From Areca catechu (lineage: Eukaryota; Streptophyta; Magnoliopsida; Arecales; Arecaceae), in contig CM038043.1 in assembly GCA_021397845.1 (NCBI GenBank), positions 32,797,501 through 32,861,500 on the forward strand: DNA of 64,000 nt. Reading direction: 5' to 3'. The translations under genes were made by a program, and so were the position numbers. Within the stretch, counting starts at the first letter, position 1, and every line of letters begins with the position of its first letter. Shown in pieces: positions 1-11,423 of the stretch. The notes beneath the pieces were generated by a model that was given only the letters and a program-made list of their open reading frames with translations, was not told the origin of the DNA and searched no databases.

Positions 1-16
1 TGTTGTAAAAAATTGT

Positions 17-1792
17 TGATTAGAGGTGGGGTTAAATTAGGATAAGGTGATGCTATTTGAATAGGACTGGGTGTTCTATTCCTAATAGAACTCCTCTAAT
101 TAAATTCATATTAATCCAGATTTAATTCAAACCAATCATAATCTAAATAAAAATGAAGGAGGATGAAAAAACTAACTTTTTTCATGGAGAATTCTCAAAA
201 AAAATTGGCAACAAAAATAGATAAGTTTTTAAAAGTTTAAGACCAAGTAGAGTTAGGATAGGGCAAAGAGTTTGATTCCCAATAAAGTTCCCCTCATTTA
301 AATTTAAAACTCATCCTAAATTAATCCAAATCAGATAAAAAAGGAGGGAGCGCATGAAAACATGTTTGGCATGTATTTTTCATAAATTTATTCAAATAAT
401 TGGCATGGAGAAATCTAATAGGAAACCTAGTTGGGCTAGATAAGAATTTAACCAGGCTTTGACTAAAATTAGTTATGAACCAAATTAATTTGGTTATAAC
501 TAATTTAACCAACTTAGACTCAATATAATTAGATCTCAATTAGTCTTAATTAAATTCCATTTAAATCTGAAACTAACTAGGTCCATGCCCGAATCCAACC
601 ATAATTAGAAACCCTTAGCAATTAGGTCATCAAATAACCAAATTTGATAAATTCTAATTGAACCAAATTTAATTAGACTTGACCTAAACCTTTTTACTAA
701 ATCAAATCAAGTCAATTATCAATCTAATTTTTAATTAATTTTAATTATTAATTAATCCTTTTATAATTAATTAATAATTAATTAATTATTAATTTATAAT
801 ACTTATATAGGGTTAATTATTCATTATATTTATAATTTTGTCATTGAATAATTCTTAATCGTTAAGCAGCCATCATGATAGGTCAAAAATTTTTATTATG
901 TATAACCCCATAGGTTCAAATACTAAGTCGGTAGTCTAAAAACAAATTCTTGAACTAATCAATGCTACCATCTAGCAATGGTGCCCAAAGTCTGGATATG
1001 TCAAATGTTCACGAAGAAATATTCAAGAATCCAGGCATATGGTTTTCATATAATTCATTCCTTTGATCCTATTGCTTATAGTGATTTCAGAGTCAACTGC
1101 CAACTCTGAATAATGCATCTAAATTATCTCAACTTACTAAGTCTTGTGATTCTTCACAAGGATTCCCTAGCCAAGGTCTTGCTAAATTGAAACACAGTAG
1201 AGCATTGTCTCCAACATCTTGGAGTAGTCAATTCCATCTTGACTCATCACTGACTTAATATGTACTTTACCACACACAGTAACCTTCCATCATAAGATTA
1301 AAAATCTAGGTAGTCCAGTACCTAAGTATAATGAGTTACTTGCAAATCATTGCAGTGATCTCAGATCGGAGGGATGCTTATACCCATATGCTTTTTTGAG
1401 ATACTCTTGATAATAGAGTATTCAACATAATTGGTCATGTTTAGTGTAATGATACCTACACTCACCTGCATGCCATACCGGTGTCCCCATACTTCTTGGT
1501 TATGAAGACAACCAATCTATATGGCATATAATGACCCATGCATGATAAATGTTGTCATCCTAAGTAACAATATATCATTTAGTTGCAAACATGTTTAAGA
1601 ACTACTTAATAAATTCTTCTTTATCCAATTAAAGTAGTTCTAAGGACTTCATCCCAAAGAGTCCAAAAAAAGAAGCAAAAAGAGATGAACTACCAAAAAT
1701 AACCTTCATTTCAATAATGATTTATATGCAAATTATAAAAAGCTCAACCATCTACAACCTAGATGATTAGCTATAGGATACATTTCCTAACA
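17..1792 (-). repeat. Copia LTR A, minus orientation
   Basis: The stretch is collinear with 24793-26118 (LTR B) up to about 1370, and more distantly with the LTR of Copia-1 (compare 890-1390 with 12836-13330). The right edge reads ...TTTCCTAACA, so on the minus strand the LTR starts TGTTAGGAAA, much as Copia-1 starts TGTTGGGAAT. A minus-strand TATA-like CTATATAAG lies near 806-815. AT-rich palindromic ATTAATTAAT runs occupy 730-800. The left edge (TGATTAGAGG at 17) is inferred only from LTR B. No target duplication could be confirmed, so I cannot say whether this is a solo LTR or one end of an element lying outside the window. Confidence 0.65.
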
Positions 1793-2281
1793 TCCTCTCC
1801 TCCTATTTAAAGGCTTTGGTGAAAGAGATTGAGGCATTCAAAGTTTATCTTGACAACTCTCTTCCTTCTCTTATTAAGACAGGTATCTTATTTAAAGATA
1901 AGTAACAAGGGCTTAGGAAGAGAATTAGAAAGAATAATAGGATAGTAAGAGAGGTTTTGAAGAGATTTTGAAATTATTTTCGAAAGAGAAAAGGCCCTAG
2001 AAGAGAAGAAAGGCTACCAAAAAAAGAAAGGCTACCGGGAAGAGTTTCTAATCAAGTAAGCAAAAAATATGAGTACTTCCTTGATCTAGTTCCTATATGG
2101 ATCATATCTAGAGGGCTGCCTAGTAGAATAAAGGATGTTATTATTACAGGTATTCTTTTATATGTTAATATATTGTCTTGTTAGTTGTCATAGTTAAGGG
2201 ATCCTAGGCTAGGATTTTGGTTGACTAGGGTTTGAAGGGTTAAAATTTTGAAATCCAATCTTCCATATGCTATCGTAACCA
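1793..2281 (+). repeat. 3' part of a Copia-2-family LTR
   Basis: It matches 27990-28484, the R/U5 part of the Copia-2 5' LTR, including the TATA-like CTATTTAAAG, the purine-rich block around 1910-2030 and the terminal ...CGTAACCA. The U3 part is absent: LTR A abuts it at 1792. The likely history is insertion of LTR A, or its parent element, into this older LTR. Confidence 0.6.
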
Positions 2282-3168
2282 TTCAATTCCTTCTTCCAAG
2301 ACCATCTTATACTAATCGATATTCCAGAGGATGATAGTGATTAGGCATTAGGTCTTCCTATCTAGATTTTGTGTATTAGGATATATGTATGATTGGATCA
2401 CCATGATCTATACTTTTGTCGTAGTATCTTAGTTATATTTATATTGTAGCGAACATTTTGTGCTAAATTTGATGTTCTGCTTTGACACATGACTTGTATC
2501 ACTTTTTATATCATGTATCAGAACTTTATATGAATGAAATGATATTATCTTTATTTCTTATATTTATGATATGAGTTTTAAATACATTGGGTAGAACAAC
2601 AAAGCTATAATGATCTTGCATTTATCCTATTTGCTGATGACAAAAAGGGGGAGAAAGAGAATGCATGAGATTAAAGGGAGAATAAGAAAGTGCATGCTTG
2701 AGATTAAAATATGATTAAAAATCATGCATATGATTGAAATTTAAAGGGAAAGTAATGTTTATTTTCTTGGATATTTTTTTTAACTTAAATTGAGGGGGAG
2801 TATCAGTTTAATGCATTATAAATCTTTACAAACCCCAATTGATACATAATTGATACATCTCCTTAGCATAGATACAAATTCATTAACTTTGATATATTTA
2901 ATTTAGGCTCTAATACGAATTCTTAAGCTTTAAAATGAACTTAATTTGCTACAATACATTGTTGATACATCATACATAAGCTCTAATTTTGTAAATTTCA
3001 AAGCTCTGGTATATTCTATAGAAAAATCAATTTCGATACATTGTATATACTCTGATACTGTTATACCTTGATACATCTATAGCTCTGATACTATTCTTAT
3101 ACTATAAAGTCTTTTATACATATATACAAAGCTCTGATATATTTTATATTGCAAATTTTTAATCTCTA
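2282..3168 (+). mobile_element. Sirevirus-type 3' non-coding region
   Basis: No ORF is visible. Two purine-rich GGGGGAG motifs (about 2647 and 2794) sit in a context like the 3' region of Copia-5 read on its own strand (GATGACAAAAAGGGGGAG here; GATGATAAAAAGGAGGAG and AGGGGGAG at 54919-55124 there). Repeated polypurine motifs upstream of the 3' LTR are a known Sirevirus trait. The stretch therefore looks like the tail of a plus-strand Sirevirus whose coding part has been lost. 2282-2590 cannot be assigned with confidence. Confidence 0.5.
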
Positions 3169-4617
3169 TGCCTGGAAATGATTTTGATGACTGTAAAATA
3201 TTGGAGCATAATTAGTATACTCACATTTTCAAATGATTAAGAATATTTTTGTGGAAAGCTTTCTAATGGCCAATCATCAATGGAAAACCTTTTTAGATCA
3301 TTAGATTAGTTTGTGAGCTCCTATGTTTCTTTGAAAATCCTTTAATGCTTAGAGTGCTCATATATATTCATTATAAATTCTTTAAGAGAGTCATTGTATC
3401 ATGGAAAGTAAAGTGAGCTTAATTTTATCACTAGAAGTGTTTAAAATGGTTGGAGAATTCATTGGAAGTCCTTAAAACGTATTGAAAGGTCATTTGTACT
3501 CAAATGTGAAAAGCTGTTAGAATTTAGCTTGTACTGAAAGAGCCAACTTCCAAGAAGGAGCTGACTCTGGCATGGCACATAGAGGAGTTGACTCCTAGAA
3601 TTGGGGCAATTTTTCTTAAATGGATAGAAGACTGAAACTTTTTAAGACATATAAATGAGCCTTCTCTCTCAGAAATATAGAGAACATGGTTTTCTAGATA
3701 TAATGTAGAGGAGTCGACTAGCAGAATTCGAGATAGCTCTCTCAAGAGAATAGAGAACCTAATTTTTAAAAATCCTATAGACAAGCCAACTCCTAATAGA
3801 TGAGCTAACTCAGCCAGTTTGATATAACAGTAATAGCTAGTTCTAGAACTTTCAGCTTTTAATTTTTAAGATTTTTAGTGGCTATTTTCTGACTTCTAAT
3901 GGCTAGAAAGGACTCTAAACTAAAGAAAAAAATACTTGAAGAGGTATAAATCCTTGGATTAAAGTCAGAACTAACAAGAACTTGAGCATTCATTCCAATC
4001 TTTGCAAACAAAGAGAACATTCTATACAGTCACATGAAAACTTAAGAGAAACTTCAATTTCTTCCGATCTAATATCTTGAAGCATTAAGTAAGAAGCAAA
4101 GAGAGCATTGAAGAACAACCTTTGAAACCATAGAGTAGCCATAAATCAAGCATCCATGGTAGCATTCTTTTATTTTGGAGTTTGCTTTCTTTTGCTCAAT
4201 TTTTCTCTATTCTTTGTATTGTTACAAGTTTAGCAGGGAGCTAATACTTGTATTTAGGTTTAAGGTTTTGATTGGAAAGTCTTGGAAAGCCAATTAGGTT
4301 GTTTGTGAGCCTAAAAAATAAATATTTGCACTTAGATTTTGGTTTGTGAGCATGAGAGAAAACAAGCTAGCTATATTCTTGTAAGACTATAGTGAAATCT
4401 TAAGTGGATCTTGGAGAGTAGACATAGGAGCTAGGTTGCTCTAAACTACTATTACTCGCTATGTTTGTGTAATTGTCCCTTTCCTTCTCTCTTTATTTAG
4501 CTTTTGCATATCATACTGCACTTTGCTCACACTTTAAACAAATTTTTTAAAAGCACATATCTACCTTAATTTTTAAAAACCTAATTCACCGTCCTTGGAT
4601 TATTGTTCTAGGCAACA
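3169..4617 (+). repeat. Sirevirus LTR, plus orientation
   Basis: It is homologous to the Copia-5 LTRs: the start (AAATGATTTTGATGAC...TTGGAG) matches the Copia-5 LTR start on the minus strand, and the end (CTAGGCAACA) matches the Copia-5 end. Its length of about 1.45 kb agrees with the 1440-bp Copia-5 5' LTR. The TATA box is TATAAAT at about 3945. Six copies of a GAGCYRACTC-like motif lie upstream of it (3540, 3558, 3585, 3711, 3783, 3802). A TSD could not be found, and the left edge is approximate. Confidence 0.7.
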
Positions 4618-5954
4618 AAAATGTTGTAGAATTTTATAGAACTTTATCTTCTCCAAGGTAGCTCTTGTTGAAATTTGATTTTCAGCAACTAGGGAAGGAG
4701 AAGGGAGGACCTTTGGGGCATGGAGGAAGAGGGAGAGAGACTTGGGCAGCAGCATTGGGAAAGGAAAGATGTAACTTATATAAACCCTAGGTCTAGCCAC
4801 CAATTTATGAATAAAGTAAGCTCTAGGATTTCTTAGAGACCAAGTCATAAAGAGTCCTCATGAGAGACACTCCTTGAAGACTAGGGCTCCTCTAATCTAC
4901 CACCCACACCTTCTCCTCTTTCCTTTTCAGCCCAAAAAGTGGCACCCAAGGGTTTTAAGAAACCCTAGTGGCTGCCCCATTCAAACTAGGTCAAGGATTG
5001 CCTTATTTGTTCCCCTACTTTAGCACCCAGGGTTTCATGCATTAAATCTTAATGCACATACCCATTTGATCTGTTCCAAATCTAATTAAATAGGATTAGG
5101 AGAGATAGGTTCGAGTGCTATCAAACTCCTTTGACCATAATTGATCCAAACCCAAGCATTGACTTGTATTCAATTTGAACCAAATTAGCATTTGATTCAA
5201 ATTGAACTCACCAGTAAATCAATTTGATCAAAACAAATTGAGATGTGCAACACTTTGCACATAAATCTTCTTCTAATTATTAATATTTAGCAATTAAGTC
5301 TTTGTTAATTTGTAACAATTATAATTTAGTTCAAATTATCAATCACATTGATAATTTTGGATTCAACCATCTAATCAATCTCAAACTCCTTATATGTGTG
5401 ACCATAAAGGTTCTATTCTGTCTAGTAGTGAGTCATGTTACAATCTCTATCACAACATCATTGAAACTCCTTTCAATGTATTGGAACACTTTCATTTCTT
5501 ACCATCAAAGAGTCATTCAATCTTTTGCATGACTATATAGGGCCTACAATCCACCAGTAATTCCTAGTAGCATATGATGGTAGGCTAGTAGAATGGAATG
5601 GGATGAACCTCTAGGTATAGTTAATGTGTTTTGATCACTATCATAGGCAATCAAAAATAAACCTAACTTAAACTATATAGATAGAGTGAGTCAGGATCAT
5701 ATCCTCAGGGATCTTAGTCTAAGTTGTAATTAACTAAGCGAAAGAGAAAAGTTTAATTCTTAAAAGTTGGTAATATTTTAGTTAAAACTAACTCATTTAA
5801 ATCATAAATAAAATTAAGAGATATATAATAAAAAGATGTCTTCAGGTCTCTAGATGATCACAAGCATAAATTATAGTATTGTTCTAATCTAAGCAATCGA
5901 AGTTCATAATTGATTAGGAATCTTACAAACTAACCCTTAGCATAGGCTATCTTA
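4618..5954. other. Unassigned repeat-like sequence, possible degenerate Copia LTR
   Basis: No credible gene is present. The tract GTGTGACCATAAAGGTTC (about 5395-5412) lies in a context like 880-930 in LTR A and 12830-12850 in the Copia-1 LTR. A TATATAA tract near 4765 could serve either strand. I read 4618-5560 as a decayed minus-strand LTR of that broad group. I recognise nothing in 5560-5954, which is the host sequence into which the Tat element inserted. Confidence 0.3.
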
Positions 5955-5959
5955 CTAAG

Positions 5960-6683
5960 TGTTGTGCCCGTCCGGCTAACCCTGGGTCGTACCGGCCCCA
6001 GGCGTCCGGTCGGCTGACCCCCGAGGGAGGGTCCGAGAGGCCATGGAAAGAGAGGCCCGATCCCTGGTTCTTAGGGAGGACCCTGCGGTCTCTTTCCTAA
6101 GGGCTGACCTAGAAAAACCCAAAGGGCCGACAGACGCCTCCCCGCGCGTGCATCGACTTCTTTGGGGCTCCTGGCGAACGTCCCGATCGGCCGGGTGACT
6201 TCCCTCTGCTGAGGCCGACTCACCATTAAGGGGACTACTCGAAGGCTCCGGAAGCCCCTCTCTGACAAATTCTGACATTCTGTTGTAACGAACTCCACCA
6301 CATGGCCACGACTCCGTGCCGCCAGGCCATCACTCTAACCCTCCTGCCACGCCGCCAGGCCACAACCTTGCCACCATGCCGGCTCTCCTGGGGGTAAATC
6401 TAGGCTTTCCTAGTCTGTCCCCCAATGGAATTTGGCTGCACTCCATGCCTATAAAGGGCGCCCGGGGGACCTCCACGAGAGAGAGGTATTTTCTTTCTTT
6501 CCTACCGCGAACAATTTTCCCTGAGTTCTTTCCATTCTGTTGCTCTCATTCCTCCTCTAACTTAAGCATCGGAGTGTCCCCCACCGGAGCACCTCCGGCG
6601 CCCAGGGACTTTGTGTAGGTCGACCAGCAGAGGAGCTCTCCAGTGTATCCACCGAGCCCGGTCCAGGAAGAGGAGCGGCAATA
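5960..6683 (+). repeat. Tat 5' LTR
   Basis: It starts TGTTGTGCCC and ends ...GCGGCAATA; the 3' copy ends ...GTAGCAACA, so the final CA has mutated here. It pairs over its full length with 23067-23790. The TATA box is CTATAAAG at 6449-6456. It is GC-rich compared with the AT-rich flanks. Differences between the two copies are often C/T or G/A. Confidence 0.93.
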
Positions 6684-6685
6684 GA

Positions 6686-6703
6686 TTGGTGCTAGAAGGA
6701 GGG
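6686..6703 (+). other. Tat primer-binding site
   Basis: TTGGTGCTAGAAGGAGGG lies just inside the 5' LTR, the expected place for the tRNA primer of minus-strand synthesis. It is not the initiator-Met type (TGGTATCAGAGC) used by the other elements here. I did not identify the tRNA. Confidence 0.6.
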
Positions 6704-6762
6704 CCTGAACCTTCATTCTGCTCTTTGCTCTAAAAGGAAAGATCAACTGGGAAGTTCCGGTC

Positions 6763-8397
6763 ATGGCAAGTGGGAGAACTCGAAGTGTTTCCATGAGGGG
6801 AGGGCATTCTCATCATGGGCCCGGCGCACCCCGCACGGAAAGCGATGCCACTGCCACCGCAGAGCCAACTATCACCCTTGGGTTGCAGCAATTCCAGATG
6901 CTGGTAAACCACATTGAGATGCTTACCTCAGCGGTCTAGCACTTCTAAGAAATGGCTGATAATCAACAGCAGCCGCTGGTGGCTTCCTGTGTCAACCATC
7001 AGCTCATCGCCGGCATGAGCCAGCAGTCGGAGGCGCCCTCGCCTCCATCCCTCGCTATTCTGGAGCCCCAGGGGTCCTTGAGGGCCCGCGCTGAAGGAAA
7101 GAGGGTGAGATTAGCTTCCCCCTCCTTCACCGATTCTGTCCCTCTCGACGACCGGTGCCCTACTGCAGACCCGCATGATTATGGCAGAAAAATCTTGCAC
7201 ATGGAGGAGTGCATTGCCGAGATTATCGAGCGGCAAAAGGCAGAGGGGGGTCAGGCATGTGACACTCGCTCGCCTTTCTCCACCGAGATTCTGGGGGAGC
7301 CTATCCCCCAGCATTTCAAGATCCTGCAGGTGGACCCCTATGACAGTACCACCGATCCACTGGACCACCTGGGCACCTATCAGGCCCATATGATGGTGCA
7401 GGGCACTTCGATGCCCCTCACTGCATCGCCTTCTCGGTGACCCTGAAGAAGGCCGCACGGATGTGGTTCTCCGCCATCCGCCCAGGTACGATCTGTGCCT
7501 TTTCTCAGCTCGAAACCTTTTTCTTTCTCATTTCAGGACTTGTAGTTGGACTCCGAAAAACACCAACTACCTCTTCCTCGTCCAGCAAAAGAAGGGAGAG
7601 ACCCTCCGGGACTACATGGCCCACTTCAACTCCACTGCCATGGAGGTCCCGAACTTGAATAAAGCAGTGGCCATGTCAGCCTTCAAGAGGGGACTCCGCT
7701 CGTCTAGGCTCACATTCTCCCTGGACATGAAGCTTCTGACGAGCTACACCGAGCTGCTGGCCAAGAAGCACAAATACGCCCTGGTAGAGGAGCAGTCGGC
7801 AAATTGATGCCAGGCTGAGGGGAGGCCAGTCCCAAAGAAGCGGGGCGATAAAGCCCCTGCAGTCCGACCTCCCGGTGATGACAGCCAATCCACTCGGTGC
7901 CAGAGCCCCATGCAGAGGGAACACCTCAAGCGGTTCAACAACTACGCACCCCTCTCCCTATTGCAGGAGAAAATCCTGATGGAGATCGAGAATGAGGCCT
8001 TCTTCCAAAGGCCTCGACCAATGAGGGGCCCTTCTGCTACCAGGAATAAAAACAAATACTGTCGGTATCGCAGGGACTATGGGCATGACACCGAAGAGTG
8101 CCTCCAGCTGAAGGACGCCATCGAGGACCTCATTAGGAGAGGGTATCTAAACAAGTACGTCCGACCCCACCGGGATCGGGCCGGGACTTCAACTGCCAGA
8201 GACCCCCCGGAGGAGGCTGAGCTCCCTAATCAGCGCCCAATAGATGGGGGCGTTGGCATGCTGCACCGACGGTCCAACTGGGGGCGTAAAGAAGGTCAAG
8301 ACATTGTAAAGAGATCCAGGGTATCTAATGTAATTAGTTTTTCTGATGAGGACCTCTCCGAGCCTCCTCTTCCAAGTGATGACCCTATGGTCATGTC
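6763..8397 (+). pseudogene. gag: Tat gag, broken
   Basis: Gag forms the virus-like particle and packages the RNA. The frame opens at ATG 6763 (about 80 bp after the LTR) and runs to 7440 apart from two stops just before the in-frame ATG at 6952. It then continues in shifted frames at 7437-7807 and 7910-8397. Recognisable parts are the capsid-type stretch (FKILQVDPYDSTTDPLDHL at about 7315-7374, then KAARMWFSAI) and the Tat zinc-binding block CRYRRDYGHDTEECLQLK near 8058-8111. The reading runs toward the protease and is cut at 8397 by Copia-1. At least three frameshifts or stops make it non-functional. Confidence 0.85.
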
Positions 8398-8503
8398 TGA
8401 AAGAAAAACAGTGCAGGTGGTTTGACATGATCCTACACTAGGCATGCAAATAACTATGGGAGCAGATTGGATTTTAAAAATATTTTTAAAAATCCGTGCA
8501 GTG
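8398..8503 (-). repeat. Remnant 3' LTR of Copia-1
   Basis: It matches 11424-11527, the same end of the 5' LTR, beginning TGAAAGAAAA and including the shared ATTTTTAAAAATATTTTTAAA-like palindromic tract, until CAGTG. At about 8503 it joins the gag-pre-integrase coding sequence; a short CACTGCA-like microhomology sits at the joint. The TSD side is intact, so the deletion followed insertion or happened in the incoming copy. Confidence 0.85.
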
Positions 8504-9038
8504 ATTCAGAATCACTGACCTCGGGGAGTCCATCTCCTCGCATCTTGTTTATCCTATTTTGGTTAATATGACCTAGCCTACAGTGCCAAAGATACAAATC
8601 ATTGACATTATCTAATCTTGGGCGTTTACAAGAAGTGTACATTACATTAACAGGCCTTGATAGTACATATATGCCATTATTTAATCTAGCTTTCATTATC
8701 ACAGAGTTATTCAAAATAACATTGCAAAAATCTTCCTTTATTGATAGTTCAAAATCACAATTGGCCAAAAGGCCTACAGAGATTATGCACACAATGAAAC
8801 TAGGACAATAGTGACAGTCGAGTAGTTCGACAGTACAAGACTCAAAGACAAGACGCAGGACTCCGACCACCAGTACTGGAACATGATTTCCATTTTCGAT
8901 GCTCAGAAACTGTTCTCCATCTTCAAATCTTCTACTAACTTGAAGTCCCTGTAACGAATTACAAACGTGAATTAGACTACCAGTATCCAATACCCAGTTA
9001 GCAGTATCAACAATTGAGTAATTACAAGGTTTTATCAT
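8504..9038 (-). pseudogene. pol: Copia-1 protease and GAG-pre-integrase fragment
   Basis: The minus-strand frame opens at 9038. The aspartic protease motif VLDTGS appears at about residues 17-22, followed by the Copia GAG-pre-integrase segment ending with LWHCRLGHINQNR (about 8590-8630), which carries zinc-type residues. The reading then enters the 3' LTR remnant and stops at 8454. Protease would cleave Gag-Pol inside the particle. Everything downstream (integrase core, RT, RNase H) is deleted. It lies 14 bp after the gag frame; the two are probably one frame separated by a frameshift. Confidence 0.85.
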
Positions 9039-9051
9039 ATAAATACCTTGT

Positions 9052-9897
9052 TCAGCAGATTTCTGTTTCTCGGCCTGTTCGGATCAAGAGATGCAATATA
9101 AAGAGGACAGTTCCTCTTCCAGTGTCCCTTCTTCTTGTAGTATAAGCACTCTGCAGAAGACTGATCAGCCTTATACTTCCTGGTCTGACTAGGGCCAGGA
9201 GCATTCTACACCTTCTTTCCCTTTTATTCACTTTCTTCTTCCCTTTCTTAAAGGGACGACGACCTCTACTTCCTCCCACTAAATTCACCACCCCTTTATT
9301 CAGTTGGTGGTCTTTCTCGAAAGTCTGCAGTAACCCCAAAAGACCATGGTAGTTAACTGCAGGCTTGTTCATTCTAAAATGATCGAGAAAATCAAGATAG
9401 GAGGAGGGAAGAGAATTCAAAATCGCATCCTTGCCGAGCTGCTCGTGCAAGGGGCATCCGAGTTTGCCCAGTTTTTCAATCAGCTCGATCATGTACAATA
9501 CATGATCAGTGACTGAACCACCATTCGACATCTTGGAGTTGTAGATGGCACAAGACACTTTGTACCGTTCTACATCATCCGGGGTGCCGAAGGATTCCTT
9601 CAACTTTTGAAGGATTTCATCAGGTTGGGCCTCCTCGAATTTGCGACTGAACTCATCGTTCATCGTCGCTAACATAATGCACCGGACAGTAGTCCGATCA
9701 GAGACCCTCTTCATATAAGCGTCTCTGACCATACTCCGTGCATTAGCGGAAGGGATTTCAGGTGCCAGTTCCGTTATCACATATAGGATCCGTTCATGCT
9801 TCAGAAAAATTCTTAATCTTCGATACCAACTATCGAAGTTGTGACCCTTTAACTTCTCTTTATCGAGAAGTGACCGGAGCGATAAATTTGAAGACAT
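9052..9897 (-). pseudogene. gag: Copia-1 gag
   Basis: The 281-codon minus-strand frame starts at ATG 9897 with a Copia Gag N-terminus (MSSNLSLRSLLDKEKLKGHN) and the UBN2-type region (FGTPDDVERYKVSCAIYNSK; LNSLPSSYLDFLDHF). After about residue 225 the frame shifts. The zinc knuckle CLYYKKKGHWKRNC is readable in another frame near 9120, with its second Cys replaced by Tyr. Gag would assemble the particle and bind RNA. One frameshift and the lost Cys argue against function. The start agrees with the Gag starts of related Copia families. Confidence 0.85.
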
Positions 9898-11410
9898 CTA
9901 AAAAGAAAACAAGACCAAATTAGTGTATGAATTAATAATTTAACCAAAAGACTTGGACTTTAGTCTAAAGGTTTCTCCCACTAATTTTTCAGATTGGTAG
10001 CCTCTAACTCCAATCCGTGAAAACACCTTTTCAAGTGGGTACTGAAATCCAATAGGCCTCGCATGAGCCCGACTATGGCCAGCTCACCCATACGAGCCTA
10101 AAGGTAGGTTCGTAAACCAATTGTTTCCCTAAACAATTTTCAGTATTTTATTTTGCCCCAGAGAACACCCCAATCGGCCTAGGGGCCTCCTATTGCGGGT
10201 CTTTGGTTAGGTCCAACCATTAAAATGATAAATCCAATGCTTCCAGCTAACTAAAGACCAAGCCCGACTATGGCCGGCCCACCTGGTCCCGTTAAGGAGG
10301 TTGCACTGAACCATCATCGATCAGATAGAAACTCCAGTCGCCGGATGTACACCCGTTCTATGGAACTGCCGATGCTCACCAAGCTAGTGGACACATTTCT
10401 ATCCAACTTAATGGGAGGCTAAGACACTATCAACTTTTTGACTTAGTCTTTTTAAGGACCTAATAATTTTAGAGGAATTTTAGTTGTGACAGAAGAAAAG
10501 ACAAGGACATGGATCAACCTCCCACTGAATCAATCAGATTCCAGGAGGGTTGATATAAATCAACAAATTGATCCATGGGCACCTATAGATCAGTCAGACC
10601 GATCAACCTGGGTGACATGGGTTAACTCGAGTCATTGAGCTTTTCTAATCAGTTCTGGTCGACTCGACTAGCCAGGTAGGTGAGATCATGGGTGAGTATC
10701 CGCCATTAACCATCTTTCCTAGACACCAACCAAGTTGGCCAGGAAAGAGGTAGCCTCATACAACCATGATCACAATGCCAAACCTACCTCGACACCAGTC
10801 GGTTTACCAGACTCGATCAGACTAGCTTAAGGACTCGGGTGTCCACTTAGCCACTATTTGGATCCATTTTAGATGAACGGATCAACTAATCTAACTATTT
10901 GATAGTTCTAAAGAAGGGCCTTAAACAACTTTTGTTTAATCTTCTTGTTATCTGATTCAACTAAACTTAGGTCTAACCCATTTATGGACCCAACTAGTCA
11001 GCTAACCCAATTAACCCAAAATGGCTTATGCAAATTTGATTAGATTTCATAAACCTAAAAAAAAAAAATTTAATAAGCCAAACACTTAATTAAAATAATT
11101 TTTAATTAAGTCACTATGTAAAACAATTTTTACATACCAAATTATGCATCAAGATATTTTACAAATATTTTATATCCAATATAAAACATGCCTAATAACA
11201 AGTATCACCAAATTAAAACAATTTTTAATTTTTAATATTCTTTAAGGATCCTTCTGAAGAGGCCAACACAGACGATCCGCATCGTGTTAAAGACACACGG
11301 TCATGGTTAAGGTCTCAACTAGGTTCCAAAAAGAAATTTGGATACATATTAGATTAAACCAATTTTAATCTATTAAACATGCATACTAGATTAGATTACA
11401 CATGCAACCT
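9898..11410 (-). other. Copia-1 leader (5' UTR)
   Basis: This 1.5-kb non-coding stretch lies between the PBS and gag of Copia-1; no ORF of note. It holds two copies of GCCCGACTATGGCC (10067-10080 and 10262-10275). A 23-bp block at 10721-10743 (AGACACCAA...AAGTTGGCCAGG) is nearly identical to 52781-52803 in the leader of the otherwise divergent Copia-4. Confidence 0.7.
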
Positions 11411-11422
11411 GCTCTGATACCA
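11411..11422 (-). other. Copia-1 primer-binding site
   Basis: The minus strand reads TGGTATCAGAGC, complementary to the 3' part of plant initiator tRNA-Met, one base inside the 5' LTR edge at 11424. This fixes both the LTR boundary and the orientation. Confidence 0.9.
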
Positions 11423-11423
11423 C

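Noticed and set aside
3524..3784. Minus-strand 86-codon ORF
   Set aside because: It lies inside a Sirevirus LTR across the motif array. It has no homology and sits on the antisense strand of the LTR.
5302..5532. 76-codon plus-strand ORF
   Set aside because: AT-rich composition in a degenerate LTR-like region; no domain and no promoter context.
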